The notes under the pieces: generated by a model
What the model was told of the DNA's origin: nothing
Database searches by the model: none
What the model saw: only the letters and a program-made list of their open reading frames with translations
Shown: positions 22,385 to 33,839 of the stretch, in pieces
How the letters are laid out: the number at the start of each line of letters is the position of its first letter
Position numbering within the stretch: the first letter of the stretch is position 1
NCBI GenBank assembly: GCA_037013685.1
Contig: CM072885.1
Coordinates: 124,001-188,000 of the forward strand
Direction: 5' to 3'
Source: Acridotheres tristis
Lineage: Eukaryota; Chordata; Aves; Passeriformes; Sturnidae
DNA length: 64,000 nucleotides
Made by a program: the position numbers and the translations under genes

Positions 22385-22780
22385 CTGTGCCCCACAGCAG
22401 GGTGGGGAACGGAGCTGGCTGTGCCCCATGGTTGGGTGGGATGGAGGTCTTGGTGGTGGCTGTGCCCCACAGCTGGGTGGGGATCCCAGGGGAGCTGTGC
22501 CCCACGGCAGGGTGGGAATGGGGAATGGAGCTGGCTGTGCCCCGTGGCTGGGTGGGATGGAGGTCTTGGTGGTGGCTGTGCCCCACGGCAGGGCGGGATG
22601 GGGGATCTCAGGGAGAGCTGTGCCCCATGGCAGGGCGGGGGAATCCCAGGTGTCTCACTGCAGAGCAGGACATGTCCCAGGAGTGGCTGTGCCCCACGGC
22701 AGGGAGAGGGTGGGTCCCAGGGGAAACTGTGCCCCATAGTGGGGCAGGATGGGGCCCTGGAGGTGGCTGTGCTCCCCGGT
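22385..22780. repeat. Higher-order repeat downstream of OPN1SW
   Basis: Units of about 38-40 bp beginning GCTGTGCCCCA are grouped into a larger period: GGAGCTGGCTGTGCCCC at 22411 recurs at 22527, 116 bp on, with the following 60 bp almost unchanged. Several frames on both strands stay open through the array, without any protein-like composition. Confidence 0.8.
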
Positions 22781-23111
22781 GATGACATGGTGGGACCCTG
22801 CCCCCTTGTCCCCCTCAGGCCTCACACGCAGCAAGGGCAGGGAGGCGGGATGCAAGTACCCAAATCCATCTGTGGGGTGGGACTGAGCCCCCCCCATCCA
22901 TGGGGCTGCATTCCCTCTGTGGGGCTGAGCCCCCCAAGCCCCTGAGGCAGGACTCCCACAGGCCTCGTGTCCCCCCACACTCCCCCCCCTCCCAGTTCCC
23001 CCCACTGCCTGAACCCTCTGGCTCAGTCCAAGGGGGCTCCCCCAGACCCCGGTTTAGGGGCAAACAGGAAATTGGGGTCCATCCCCCTCGGCCCGTCGGG
23101 GGCTGAACAGG

Positions 23112-23117
23112 TTTATT
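23112..23117 (-). terminator. CALU polyadenylation signal
   Basis: TTTATT on the plus strand is AATAAA for the minus-strand CALU transcript, giving a 3' UTR of about 1.3 kb (roughly 23095-24385). The interval holds no other gene. Confidence 0.65.
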
Positions 23118-23809
23118 GAGTTCAAATCGATGTGGATCCCTTCAATCAGCCTGAGGAGAAAACCGAGGAATAAACCCGGAGAAGGCGAAAATCCATGGCT
23201 GGAATTGTCCCAGGGCCCCAAATCCTCAGGGGTGGGAGTGGGGGGGTGTTAGGAGAGGGGCTGTTGTGAGGCTGAGTGGCTGCTCCAGAGGCTTTCCCAG
23301 GGTTCCAAAAATTACTTCTGCTGTCCCAAATCATCCCTGATGTCCCAAACCAAGCCCGACGTTGCCAGATCACCCCCCGCAATCCCAGATTCCCAAACCC
23401 TGCATGGGGCCATATTCCCAACCCACTTACCACTGGATTTAGGGAGGGGAGGAAAAGGAGGAGCAGAAAGAGGAGGAGGAGATGGGAGATCTGGCCAGCC
23501 CTTGGAAACCTTTGGGAAAGGATTTAAGGGAAAACCTGGGAATTTGGAGATGGCCAGGCCCGATTCCATGCAGCTCTGGCGGCTGCAGAGGGACAAACAA
23601 CAAATAATAGAGAAAATCTTGGGAATTGTCCCAGAGTACGGTGGGATGAGGCCCTCCCCCAGAGGTCTGGGGGGTTCAAGGCACTTGGAGCAGGGCTGGG
23701 GGGAAGAGTCTTGCCCAGATCCCAGGGGGCAGCAACAGGGGAGGAGGGTCCAACCTCCCTGGGGTCAACCCCTGGGTCCTGCTGCTGCTCTGATGGTTTT
23801 TGGGGTTTT

Positions 23810-24055
23810 CTTGGGTTTGAATTTTCATTTCAATGTTCACTTTTTATTCCAATTTCACATCAGGGTTTCCATTTAATTCAATTTCACTTCTTTGGGTCTA
23901 ATTCAGTTTCTGTTTCAGTTTTTAATTTCAATGTTTAATTCCAATTCAATTTTTAATTCAAATTTCAATCCAATTCAAATTCCAATTTTAATTTCAAGTT
24001 TAATTCCAATTCCAATTCTAATTTTTATTCCAACTGCAGTTCCAACCCCAATCCC
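23810..24055. repeat. AATTC/AATTT low-complexity tract in CALU 3' UTR
   Basis: Imperfect repeats of AATTTCAATTCC-like pentamer and hexamer units. It would lie inside the CALU 3' UTR. Confidence 0.7.
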
Positions 24056-24341
24056 TCTGTGAATTTCCCACTCCCCCCCAGGCCCCCGGGCCCCGCAGCC
24101 CCGGGCAGCCCTGTCGCTGCCCCCACGCCAGGGCAGCTGTTTCCACACGTGGTAAAACCAAAACATACAAAAATAACCCAAAAGTCATTAAAATCCGGGG
24201 AAAACCCACGACGAGACGAGCCCCAGGTGCCCCGGGAGCCCGGGGGAGTGTGGCTTTCCCGAGCCCCGTCCCCGGGAGCCGGGATGGGGTTTCTCCGCGG
24301 CAGGAGCGGCCTCGGCAAGGGACGGAGCCCGCGAGCAGGCG

Positions 24342-24395
24342 TCGAGGCTAGAACTAGCCATGGAGGCTAGAACTAGCCAGCGAGGCTAGAACTCG
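24342..24395 (-). repeat. Tandem palindromic copies of the CALU stop-codon edge
   Basis: GAGGCTAGAACT occurs three times at a spacing of about 20 bp. The one nearest the exon contains the CALU stop codon (TTC TAG). The two outer copies read GGCTAGAACTAGCC, a perfect 6-bp inverted repeat around AA, so each can fold as a hairpin just after translation stops. Confidence 0.85.
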
Positions 24396-27300
24396 TCGTG
24401 CCGCACCAGCGCCTCCCCGAAGTCCGTGGCCTGGCTGCCCACGAACAGGTCTGACTTGTCCACGATCTCCTCCCGTGTCAGCTTCCCATCCTGCAGGGAA
24501 TGCCACGTCCTGTTTCCCATCCCGCCATCCCGCCATCTCCCCATCTCCCCACTCCTCCCATCCTGCTCCCAAAACCCCCCCAGAGCTGCTGGCCCACCTT
24601 GTCCTGGTCAGACTCATAGACGAGGTGCCGGGCCTCAGCCTCGGCGTGGTCGTAGTCCGAGGGCAGGATCCAATCCTTGGTCTCCTCCTTGTCCATTTTT
24701 CCATCCCGGTTCTTGTCCCGGAATTCCACAAACTGTTCCCGCTCCGTCTTCACCCACTCGGGCTCATCAGCGTCACCGTCCTGGCTGTACATGTCACCTG
24801 GGGAGAGCAGCAGCAGGATCAGCCCCACGGCCCCGTCCCCATCCCAAGGATTGACCCAAAGCCTTGAGTTCCCGAGATCCATCCCCAAAATCCCAAAGCA
24901 CCACGTGGGTCATGACTGCACCCGAAAATCCTCGATGGCACGTGGGGGGCAGGTTGAAGCTGAGACAGAGAACATTCTGTGAGGGGGAAAGCTGGGAAGG
25001 ACATGGTGGCAGTGGCTCCCACTGGATGGGACTCTGAGGGGACACAGGACACAGAGCAGCAGCGTCTCACCGATGTACTCCTCCAGGTCAATGAAACCAT
25101 CGCCGTTCTTGTCAATGTCCTCCATGGTTTCCTGCAAGAAAACACCGGCGTGAGCAATTCCTGCCCCTCAGCGACCACCCGTCACCAGAGCTCCCCCAAA
25201 GGCCCCTGTGCTGGCCCCACCTGCACGACGATGTCCTTCATGTAGTCGTACTCCTCGGGGTGCAGGAAGGCCGTGAACTCCTCCTTGGTGGCCGCCAGGT
25301 CCCCATCTTTGTCGGCCATCTTGAAGCGCCGCTCGTCCCGCACCATCATCTGCTTGTAGTTGAAGCCATCGTCAGGGTCCGGATCATCTGGGAGCAAGCA
25401 CAGGGAGCACCTGGGTCAGCTCAGGCAGGGCAAGGACCGTGGTAACCACCAACACAACCTCGACCCAACCTCAACATTCTCAGCTCAACCTCAATTCAAA
25501 CTCAGCCTCCTCTACTGAACCTCAACTTCCTCTCAACTTCAGCCTCAGGACAACCTCAGTCTCCTCAACCCAACATCAACTTTCACCCAAAACCAACCTC
25601 AACCTCCTGAACAGAACCTTCTCATCCTCAACTTCCTCAATGCAACCTCAGCATCCTAGACCCAACCTCAAACTCCTCAACTCAACTTCGAAGCTCCCTC
25701 TCAGCACAACCTCCCAGAGCTTTGCCAACAAGAGCTCAGTTGCAGCCACCGCTCCCAGGAGGAGGAGGAGCTGCGGAAGCCCTGGGATCATGACGTTCCC
25801 AGGGAGAGGCCCCAAAAGACAGGGCTAGGGGGTTTGGCCAGCACGGCCAGAGGCTCAACCTGAACTATTTTGGGAGGGGAATGTGTAAGGGGATCTCACT
25901 GGCTGCCGGGGCGGCAGCAGGGCCAGGAGGCAGCGGCCGGGTGGGACTGTGGGCCACGCGTGGCCACTTGGCACAGCAGCAGCAGGAGAGGAGTTCCAGG
26001 ACACGGGGCCAGCAGTGTCCAGCAGCCCTGGAGAACATGGGGGATCCCCTGGATCCCGGGGGACACTGCCACGCTCTGGTTAAGTTAAACCAGAGCCAGG
26101 CCCGATCTAATAAGAGGGTACAAAAGTCCCTGTGTCCCTGCTCTGTTGCCTGGGACAAAAGGCAGGCTTTGGGGAGTCCTGGATTAAGGGGCTTGGGTTT
26201 AAGGAGCTCTGGAGCATCCATTAAATACCCAAAGATTTTGACTTTAAGGCAGTTGTAGGGCAGAATGAATCCCAAATTCCCCGTTCTGTTCCCAAGGTTT
26301 TACCTTGAGAAGCAGCATAGCCCCAAACAAGGAAACCTTCAGGGCCAGCACCATTAACAGACAATTCCTTAATTGCTGTTGGGATAATTAATGGGTTTGA
26401 CGGGGGAGTGATAGGGGCAGGTGGGTTAAAAAGGGTTAAACCCTCTCAAAGACCCCTAAGTCACTTCCTGTCTTGGTCCCTGGGCTAGGAGAGGTTTGGG
26501 GGAGCAGAGGGAAGCGGACAGAGCCAGGGTATTGCTCAGAGTATGGCAGCAAAGCCACAAACTCAACCCAACATCTCGTCTCCTGGGACAAGCATTCCTG
26601 GTTTAGGATCCCACCATGGGACTGAGGAATTAACAAAAATTGGACTGATGATGATGATGATAATTGATTGATTGATGAGGATGGATGACGATGATGATAA
26701 TAATACTCTGATTTTGAAGGGAGTTTCAAAGGAATTTCCAGTGTCAGATGAAGCTCTTGGACATTTATCACTTAACATTCCCAGGACTCCCCCCAGCAGA
26801 ACCCCACACTGCTCTGTGACACTTCTGGGGGCCACTCGGTGACTCACCCTGGTGCATAATCAATTAATTAATAAAACCACTCCCAGCACCTCGTTTTGCT
26901 GACAAAACACCACACTCTGGACCCTGCAGAGCAGCTGAGGGCAATGCTTGGCCCCATGCACCCCTTGGCCACGGGTCAACATTTAGGAGGCACTTCCAGA
27001 GGCATTCCAGCCCCGCCTCTGGCCAGGGAGGGGAGCGAGGAGAAGACAGGGGAACATTTCAGCAGCAAGGAGCTGTGGAAAAGCAATTCCTGCCGAGAGG
27101 AGCCGGAGCCAGAGCGCGAGGCAGGATCCTCCCGGCGCTCCGTAAGGACACAAGTATGTGGGAGCAGCACGAGCCGAGGCTGCACCGGGGCCTGCCAAGG
27201 GCACTCGGCCTCCAGGGCTGCTCCAGCCTTGGAAAGGGCCGTGCCGGGGGCTGGGCACTCCCCACGGCTGCTCTGACTGCAGGAACTTCTCCTTCAGCTC

Positions 27301-30300
27301 GTTAAGGGGGCTCCAGTAATTCAGGGTTTTCTCACCGAGGCTTTTCCCTATCTGACACCTGCAGGTCCTAAATGCCACCCCAGACCCTTCAGACAGTGCT
27401 CAAACCCTCCCCAGGACCTCTCTGCCCCCTTCCAGGCTGCATTTACACAGATTAGCAGCTTAGGCAGATTAGCCCAGACCCCAGAAATCCATGGCAAAGG
27501 GAGGCTTGGGAAGTGCTGCCCCAGCCCAGGGAGTCTTCCCTGGCCACCAGCACAGCAAATCCAGATCCTCCCCAATCCCAAGGGAGATGGATGAGCCTCC
27601 CGTGCAGCAGCTCCCCCTCTGCACATCTCGCAGAGCAGTTTGACTATTTTTGGCAATATTTAGGAAATTAGGGTGGATTCAACACTCCAGAGCTGCAGCT
27701 CCTCCACACGGGCCAGTCTACAGTGCTGGAGGCCAGAGCTGGCACAGGGCTCGAGGGTTGAAGGTTTTAACCCCAAAACCCTGTTGGTTCCCTCACTCCC
27801 AGGGATGTCAGGGATGCCACAATGCTGGCACAGCACATGTCACAAAATCCCCAGGCCCTGGGGTCTAACACTGCACCCAGCACAAGGGAAAGTGACTGAA
27901 ATCTCTGCTAATGGGTTTCGTTGGTTTAGGGCTGCAATGGACAACTCCAAGGTGGCTCCACAGCCATAGATCAGGGGGTTCCACCTGCAGGTCCCAAATT
28001 TCTCCACAACCAGGAATTCCAAAGGGCCAGAAACCCCCATTCCCACAAGCCATTAATCCTAAAATCACCTGGATTCAGCCCAGAGCTGTGCTTGTCACCA
28101 GGGACATTAATAATGCCCAAGTGTGCCTGCAGAGGGGAAAAAAGGGGTGTGGAGTGTGTAAATGTCCCCCTGTGGAGATTTCCATGTATTTTGGGTCCTC
28201 TTCCTTGGATCTCTCTTTGTTAATGCCACCAGGAGGTCAATGTGGAGAGTTCTGGAGGTTTCAGTGTAACACTTTGGGGACATCTGCTCCAGCTGGCCCC
28301 ACGTAGAACAAGGCCGTGCCCTAGGTCATATTCCTGTGCTTATCCCAGGGGACAAATTCATCTTGGGCCAGCAAATGCCAGCCCACCACGGCTCCACACT
28401 CTCAGCCACAGACTTCCTTAATCCAGGCCCCAAACCCCCCCTCCAACACAACTCCATCCAGATCTGTGTCCATCCCACCGACCATCACTCCCCAAGCCCA
28501 CCCTGATCCATGACCACCCACTGAGCCATGAGCCCACCCTGACCCACCTCCACCCTGACCCTCGGTGACCCAAAGCAGAGCAGGACATCTCAGCTGCTGG
28601 CTCCAGGAAAGGCTCATCCCAAGGGGCAGGACCTACCCAGGATATATCCATAGGTGGCATTTTTGTACTCCTCCCAGGAAACCAGCCCGTCCTCATTGAG
28701 GTCGTGGCCCTTCCACTGGCGCTCCACATCCTCGTAAATCCAGCGCTTCTGGGCAAACTTGATCCAGGCCTTGAGCTCCTCCACTGTCACAAACCCGTCT
28801 CCATCCTCATCTATCTTCCCTACAATCTTCCTGTGGGAAACGCAGAGAAATCCAGAAAAAGTTAGAGAAAACGAGGGGCAAGCAGGGAGGGAATGGGAAG
28901 GGGCAGAGGGGGCAAGTCGAGGTGATTACAAAATTTAGGAATTCAACCACTTGGAGAGTTTATCCTTAAAAACAACGTACGGTGCAGCTGCCAAAACTTT
29001 GGCTCAGACATGAAAATCACTGGCTCGGCCACTTTGGGACCACTCAGCTTTTTGGTTTCTTCAGAAATTATGAATTTTAGGGGAAAAAGTTCCCTTTAAG
29101 CCCCTGGGAAAGACCCATCCATGCATCCTTTGACCAAGACAGCGCCAGGTGATGACCATGGACCCATATTTATATTAAAAATGGGAATATCAGCTCTGCC
29201 TCTCCTGCTGATGCCAGGAGAAAGTTGAGGTGGTTATGGAATTTGCAAATTCAACCATTTAAAGAGTTTATCTTTAAAACCAACATTTGTGTTAGCTGCC
29301 GAAGAGCGAGGTCAGCTGCTGAAACTCTCAGACGCAGAAAACGCTGGCTCAGACGTGGAAATCACCAGCTCAGCCACTCAGGTTTTGGTTCCTTCAGGAA
29401 TTACGAATTTCAGGGGAAAATCTTCCCTGTTAAACCTTAGGACAGCCCCATCTGTGTGTCGTCCCGCCTCAACATTGCTGCTAAAGCCGGTGAGTTTGGC
29501 TGTGCGGGAGGAACCGGAGCCGCCTCAGCACGGCTCTGGCAGCCCCAGGGCAGTGGTGCCGGTGCCGGTGCCGGTGCAGTGGTGCCGGTGCCGGTCTCAC
29601 CCGCTGCCCGGGGAGCAACCGGAGCCGAGCCCCAGCGCCCAGCCCGCGTGCCTCCGTTATTTTTAGCAGCAGCTGTAGGAAAGGGCGGCAGGAATGCAGG
29701 ATCCAGGGGCAGATGGAGCCGGGGGTGGGGGCACCGCTCGCTCCCTGCGGCACACCAGCTCTGTGCTGGGAAACCCTGGGGCTCCTCCACTGAAAATCAG
29801 CGATTCCAGCCCCTAAACCCCCCCTAAATCCTTTGTGCGGTGAAGCAGGATCCTGTTTTTCCCTTTAACGGAACACGGTTCAGGAATCCTGAGCTCCAGC
29901 CAGATATTTGAGGAATTTTAGAGGACAGGTGGAAAACGCGGAGTTTTTAAATTTTAGATCACCACTAGGACTATCAATTCCAAAAATATTGACACAAAGG
30001 GAAATCCAGACACCGGAGCCACCCGTGCTCACACCCAGGTTTCTGTGTTTCAGAATTGCCTTGGTCTAGGAAAATCAGGAATTCCTCTATGGCACAAAGG
30101 ATGTTCCTGGCAATGAGAGGCAAGGGAGAGACTGGAAGAAAAAGAGGAAAAACGTGGAGTTTAGTTCTGACAGTGAGGTGCCAGAGAGGGGCATTGGGCA
30201 GATCTGAGTGATTTTATAGAAAAATATATAAAATAAATATGTAAATATAAAAAATAGCTCATCGGTAGTGCCCAAATTTATGCGGAAATATGCAAAATAT

Positions 30301-33300
30301 TATAGAAATATTTTGGAATTTTATACATCAATGTGCAAAAGTTGCACACTTCCAATATTCCTGAGCAAACACAGAAATATGCAAAATATCACATAAATAT
30401 TCAGTTTTCCATATAAATATAGAACAAGTCAATCAATATTACAAAATTCTGCATAGAATTATGTAAAGTATCAGGTGAAACATTTGTCCATGTAAATATA
30501 TAAACCACAAATAAATCTGTCAAATCTTTCCTATTTCAGGGAAAAAAATTCCATGTTTCCCTCTCCTAAGAAGCAAAGGGATTTATTATGGAAAATCCCT
30601 GGAATGGAGGAGCAGAGCTGGCAGGGGCTGATGGCCAAGGCGGTTTCTCCAGGGCAGTTTCTACGGGGTTAATTAGGGAACAGCTTCCCAGGGAAGCCAA
30701 ACCCTGTCCAGCCCAGAGCCGGGCACTCAGGAAGCTCCCAAACCTCCTCCACGCCCTGGTCCCGGCACCAGCTGCTCCCGGCTGCTTTCCCAGGGCAGGA
30801 GCCACCAAACCCTGACATTTTCCCAAAGCCCCCGTTGTGCCCCCCTGCAAGGGAGGGCAGCAGATGTTGGGGCAGGGCTGGCAGCTGCTCGCTGTTCCCA
30901 TCCCTGCTCCAAGGGGAGCCAGCGCTGCTGCCAGGACACAAACGGGGTCCGGCCAGGCAGCGATCCCAAATCCCCATGGCCCCACAAAATGAGGTCCAGC
31001 CGGGCAGTGATCCCAAATCCCTTCAGCCCCACAAAACGGGTTCTATCCGGGCAGCGATCCCAAATCCTCCAGCCCTGCAGGCAGAGCTGCATGGAGAACA
31101 CTGGGGCAGCCGGAGGTGGGGCTCTGGCAGAAGAGGAGGCAGCACAGCCCCGTGAAGGCAGAGTTCACAGAACCAGACCAGGATCAGGAGTCTGTCAGAG
31201 CAAGGGCAGCTCAGGACGGCAAGAACCCTGCGGATAAAGCAGCCTGCTCGGTGCCGAGGGTGTGAAATCCCCATGGCACGGCGGCGATAACTCAGCTCGC
31301 AGAACAATGGGATTGAGCCGTGACGGAGCTCTGGGATCCGAGCCCTGGAGCAGGGACAGGCCGGGGCCCAGCTTCCCTCGGAATCTGACGTGGCTCCAGG
31401 GGCAGCGAGGCATTCGCTCGGATTCTGCCAGGAGGCAAAAACCCTCCTGTATTTTGGAGCTTATGGAGCAACCAGGGCCTGGCTCCAAGGGATCGTGGGG
31501 TTTTCCAGTTTAAATTGTCCCTGGAGGGAGGAAATTCCTTCCAGCTCACGAAGTGCTGGGGGAAAAGCCAGCACCTTCTTCCCACTGGGGGCCTGGATGA
31601 TCCATAGGGATGGATGGAACCTGGCACCCCTTGCCCTGCACATCCTGCTCTATCTGTGGGAATTGGCTCACTCTGGAAGTTTCCCCAGCACCCACATGTG
31701 GTTGAGCTTGTCTTTCCCATCAGGGAGCATCATTCCCAAAACACAGCCCAAAATTTACAGTGGGCTGTGGTAGGTGCTGCTCCAGCAGCAGCAAGGTTGG
31801 GATTCTTGGCTGAAAAAAATCGATTCTGACTAAAAAGGGAGAGATTCAGGTGGGATTTTGGGAAGGAATTCCTGGCTGGGAGGGTAGGCAGGCCCTGGCA
31901 CAGGGTGCCCAGAGCAGCTGTGGCTGCCCCTGGATCCCTGGCAGTGCCCAAGGCCAGGCTGGACATTGGGACAGTGGGAGGTGTCCCTGCCATGGCAGGG
32001 CTGGCACTGCAGGGGCTTCTTCCCACACGAACCATTTCATGAAAACAAAGCCAAAGGCACCCAGTTCCAAGGTGACTGGAGCCCAGTATCCTGAGAAGTG
32101 TCCCAAGCTCCCCAGGGAGCCTCTGTCCCCCAGCCCCCTTGCCCCTGCTGCAGTTCCCAGGTCTGAGCCACCCCGAGCCCCAGAACAACTGCGGCAGCAG
32201 CTGCTGGGGGGGCACCGGGCCTGTGCCGCTGCCCGGGAACCATCCCGGAGCCCGGAACCATCCCGGCACCCGGAACCATCCCGGCACCCGGAACCATCCC
32301 GGCTCCCGGAACCATCCCGGCACCCGGAACCATCCCGGCACCCGGAACCATCCCGGCACCCGGAACCATCCCGGCACCCGGAACCATCCCGGCTCCCGGA
32401 ACCATCCCGGCACCCGGAACCATCCCGGCTCCCGGAACCATCCCGGCACCCGGAACCATCCCGGCACCTGGAACCATCCCGGCACCCGGAACCATCCCGG
32501 CTCCCGGAACCATCCCGGCACCCGGAACCATCCCGGCACCCGGAACCATCCCGGCACCGGGCCTGTGCCGCTGCCCGGGAACCATCCCGGCTCCCGGAAC
32601 CATATCGGCTCCCGGAACCATCCCGGCACCCGGAACCATCCCGGCACCCGGAACCATCCCGGCACCCGGAACCATCCCGGCTCCCGGAACCATCCCGGCA
32701 CCCGGAACCATCCCGGAGCCCGGAACCATCCCGGCACCCAGAACCATCCCGGAGCCCGGAACCATCCCGGCACCCGGAACCATCCCGGCACCGGGCCTGT
32801 GCCGCTCCTGGGAACTATCCCGGCAGCGGGCCACGTCTGGGGAGGCACTGCCGGATCCCGGATCCGAGGGGAGGCACTGCCGGATCCCGGGGTCTCAGCG
32901 AAGATGCCGGAGTAGGAATGTCCATACAGGCTCTGCTTTCCCAACTCCCAACCAACTCCTTCAAAACTGAGAAACACCAGTGATCCCAGGGGCTCCAGTG
33001 GCACCCAGAGAACACGGAGCAAGCACAGCACAGCCCCCCAGTCTGCTCCAGAGTTCTGGGGAATGCCTGGCACTGGAAATGGCCCTGGGTGATTTCTGGG
33101 GAATGCCTGGTGCTGGGCAGTGAATTCCCAGGCTGGGAGTGGGCGCACGTGCCCCGTTGCCGCTGCGGGAAGGGCTGGGTGCTGTCCTTACCCCAGGCGC
33201 TCCTTGCTCTCCTCCGGGGTGAGCTGGTCGAAGCTCTTGGCCTCGTCGGCGCCCAGGAAGGCGTCGTGGTCGTAGTCGAAGCTCTGGGCGTCGTCGTGCT

Positions 33301-33412
33301 CGCGGGTGCTGAGCGGGGCCTCCCGCACCACGCGCTCCTTGCGCTCCGTGGGCTTGGCTGAGCCGCACAGCGCCCACACGGCCAGGCACAGCAGGAGCCA
33401 TGCGAACCGCAT
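24386..33412 (-). CDS. CALU: Calumenin, complete coding region (6 coding exons)
   Basis: A low-affinity calcium-binding CREC-family protein of the ER and secretory pathway; it inhibits gamma-carboxylation and regulates ER calcium handling. Exons: 33192-33412, 28637-28830, 25221-25387, 25071-25131, 24598-24797, 24386-24490; total 315 residues, as in human. Residues 1-19 form a signal peptide ([17 protein letters not shown]). EF-hand loops include [12 protein letters not shown] (from residue 81), [12 protein letters not shown] (117), [30 protein letters not shown] and [11 protein letters not shown]131-A-T is the known glycosylation site, and the protein ends in the ER-retention signal HDEF. The start is fixed by homology, although upstream copies of a 58-bp repeat carry further ATGs. 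Only one version of exon 3 was found. Confidence 0.97.
25440..25700. repeat. AACCTCAAC minisatellite in CALU intron
   Basis: Imperfect units such as AACCTCAACTTCCTC cover about 260 bp just upstream of exon 25221-25387. Confidence 0.7.
26640..26705. repeat. GAT/GATT simple repeat
   Basis: Short runs of GAT and GATT (TGATGATGATGATGATAATT) inside the intron 25388-28636. The rest of this 3.2-kb intron shows no gene that I can support. Confidence 0.8.
28915..29460. repeat. Diverged tandem duplication in CALU intron
   Basis: About 230 bp at 28915-29140 is repeated at 29222-29460. Shared blocks include GGAATTCAACCACTT/CAAATTCAACCATTT, GAGAGTTTATC/AAGAGTTTATC and CAGxAATTAxGAATTT. It is clearly homologous but diverged, with a 120-bp segment between. 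Confidence 0.7.
30215..30520. repeat. AT-rich ATAAATAT tract
   Basis: AT-rich low-complexity sequence of GCAAAATATxxxxAAATAT units in the long CALU intron, in sharp contrast to the GC-rich surroundings. Confidence 0.7.
31875..32045 (+). mobile_element. CR1 LINE 3' fragment
   Basis: Reads as the sense CR1 3' end: CTGGCACAGGGTGCCCAGAG, CCAAGGCCAGGCTGGACATT and GGTGTCCCTGCCATGGCAGG. Confidence 0.7.
32225..32815. repeat. 18-bp VNTR in CALU intron 2
   Basis: About 30 copies of CCCGGAACCATCCCGGCA, with CAC, CTC and GAG variants and three interspersed GCACCGGGCCTGTGCCGCT segments (near 32211, 32555 and 32791). Because 18 is a multiple of three and no unit has a stop, long open frames run through it on both strands; they are not genes. 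Confidence 0.95.
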
Positions 33413-33758
33413 CGTGCCGGGCCTGCGGGGACAGCGACACTGAGACGGGACACGGACAGTGACACCGCATCGTGCCGGGCCTGCGGGGACAGCGACACTG
33501 AGACGGGACACGGACAGTGACACCGCATCGTGCCGGGCCTGCGGGGACAGCGACACTGAGACGGGACACGGACAGTGACACCGCATCGTGCCGGGCCTGC
33601 GGGGACAGCGACACTGAGACGGGACACGGACAGTGACACCGCATCGTGCCGGGCCTGCGGGGACAGCGACACTGAGACGGGACACGGACAGTGACACCGC
33701 ATCGTGCCGGGCCTGCGGGGACAGCGACACTGAGACGGGACACGGACAGTGACACCGC
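33411..33758 (-). repeat. 58-bp array seeded by CALU start codon and acceptor
   Basis: Six virtually identical 58-bp units begin at 33411, 33469, 33527, 33585, 33643 and 33701. Read on the minus strand, each contains CCCGCAG (acceptor of CALU exon 2), GCCCGGCACG and an ATGCGG. Only the innermost copy continues into the signal peptide. All three frames of a unit are open, so unspliced reading runs through the array into CALU. Confidence 0.97.
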
Positions 33759-33839
33759 CGAGGGACAGGGACAATGAGACGGGACACCGTGAGGGGCACC
33801 AGGCAGGATCAGAACAGGGAGGGACACGACTAGGGCGTG

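Noticed and set aside
32225..32815. CRISPR-like array
   Set aside because: Units are contiguous without unique spacers, in a vertebrate intron; it is an ordinary VNTR.
31730..33148. 472-residue minus-strand and 377-residue plus-strand open frames
   Set aside because: Both are translations of the 18-bp VNTR, whose length is a multiple of three and lacks stops.
33188..33827. N-terminally extended CALU frame reading through the 58-bp array
   Set aside because: It would bury the signal peptide; the canonical acceptor directly before the innermost ATG explains the gene. Kept only as a finding to test.
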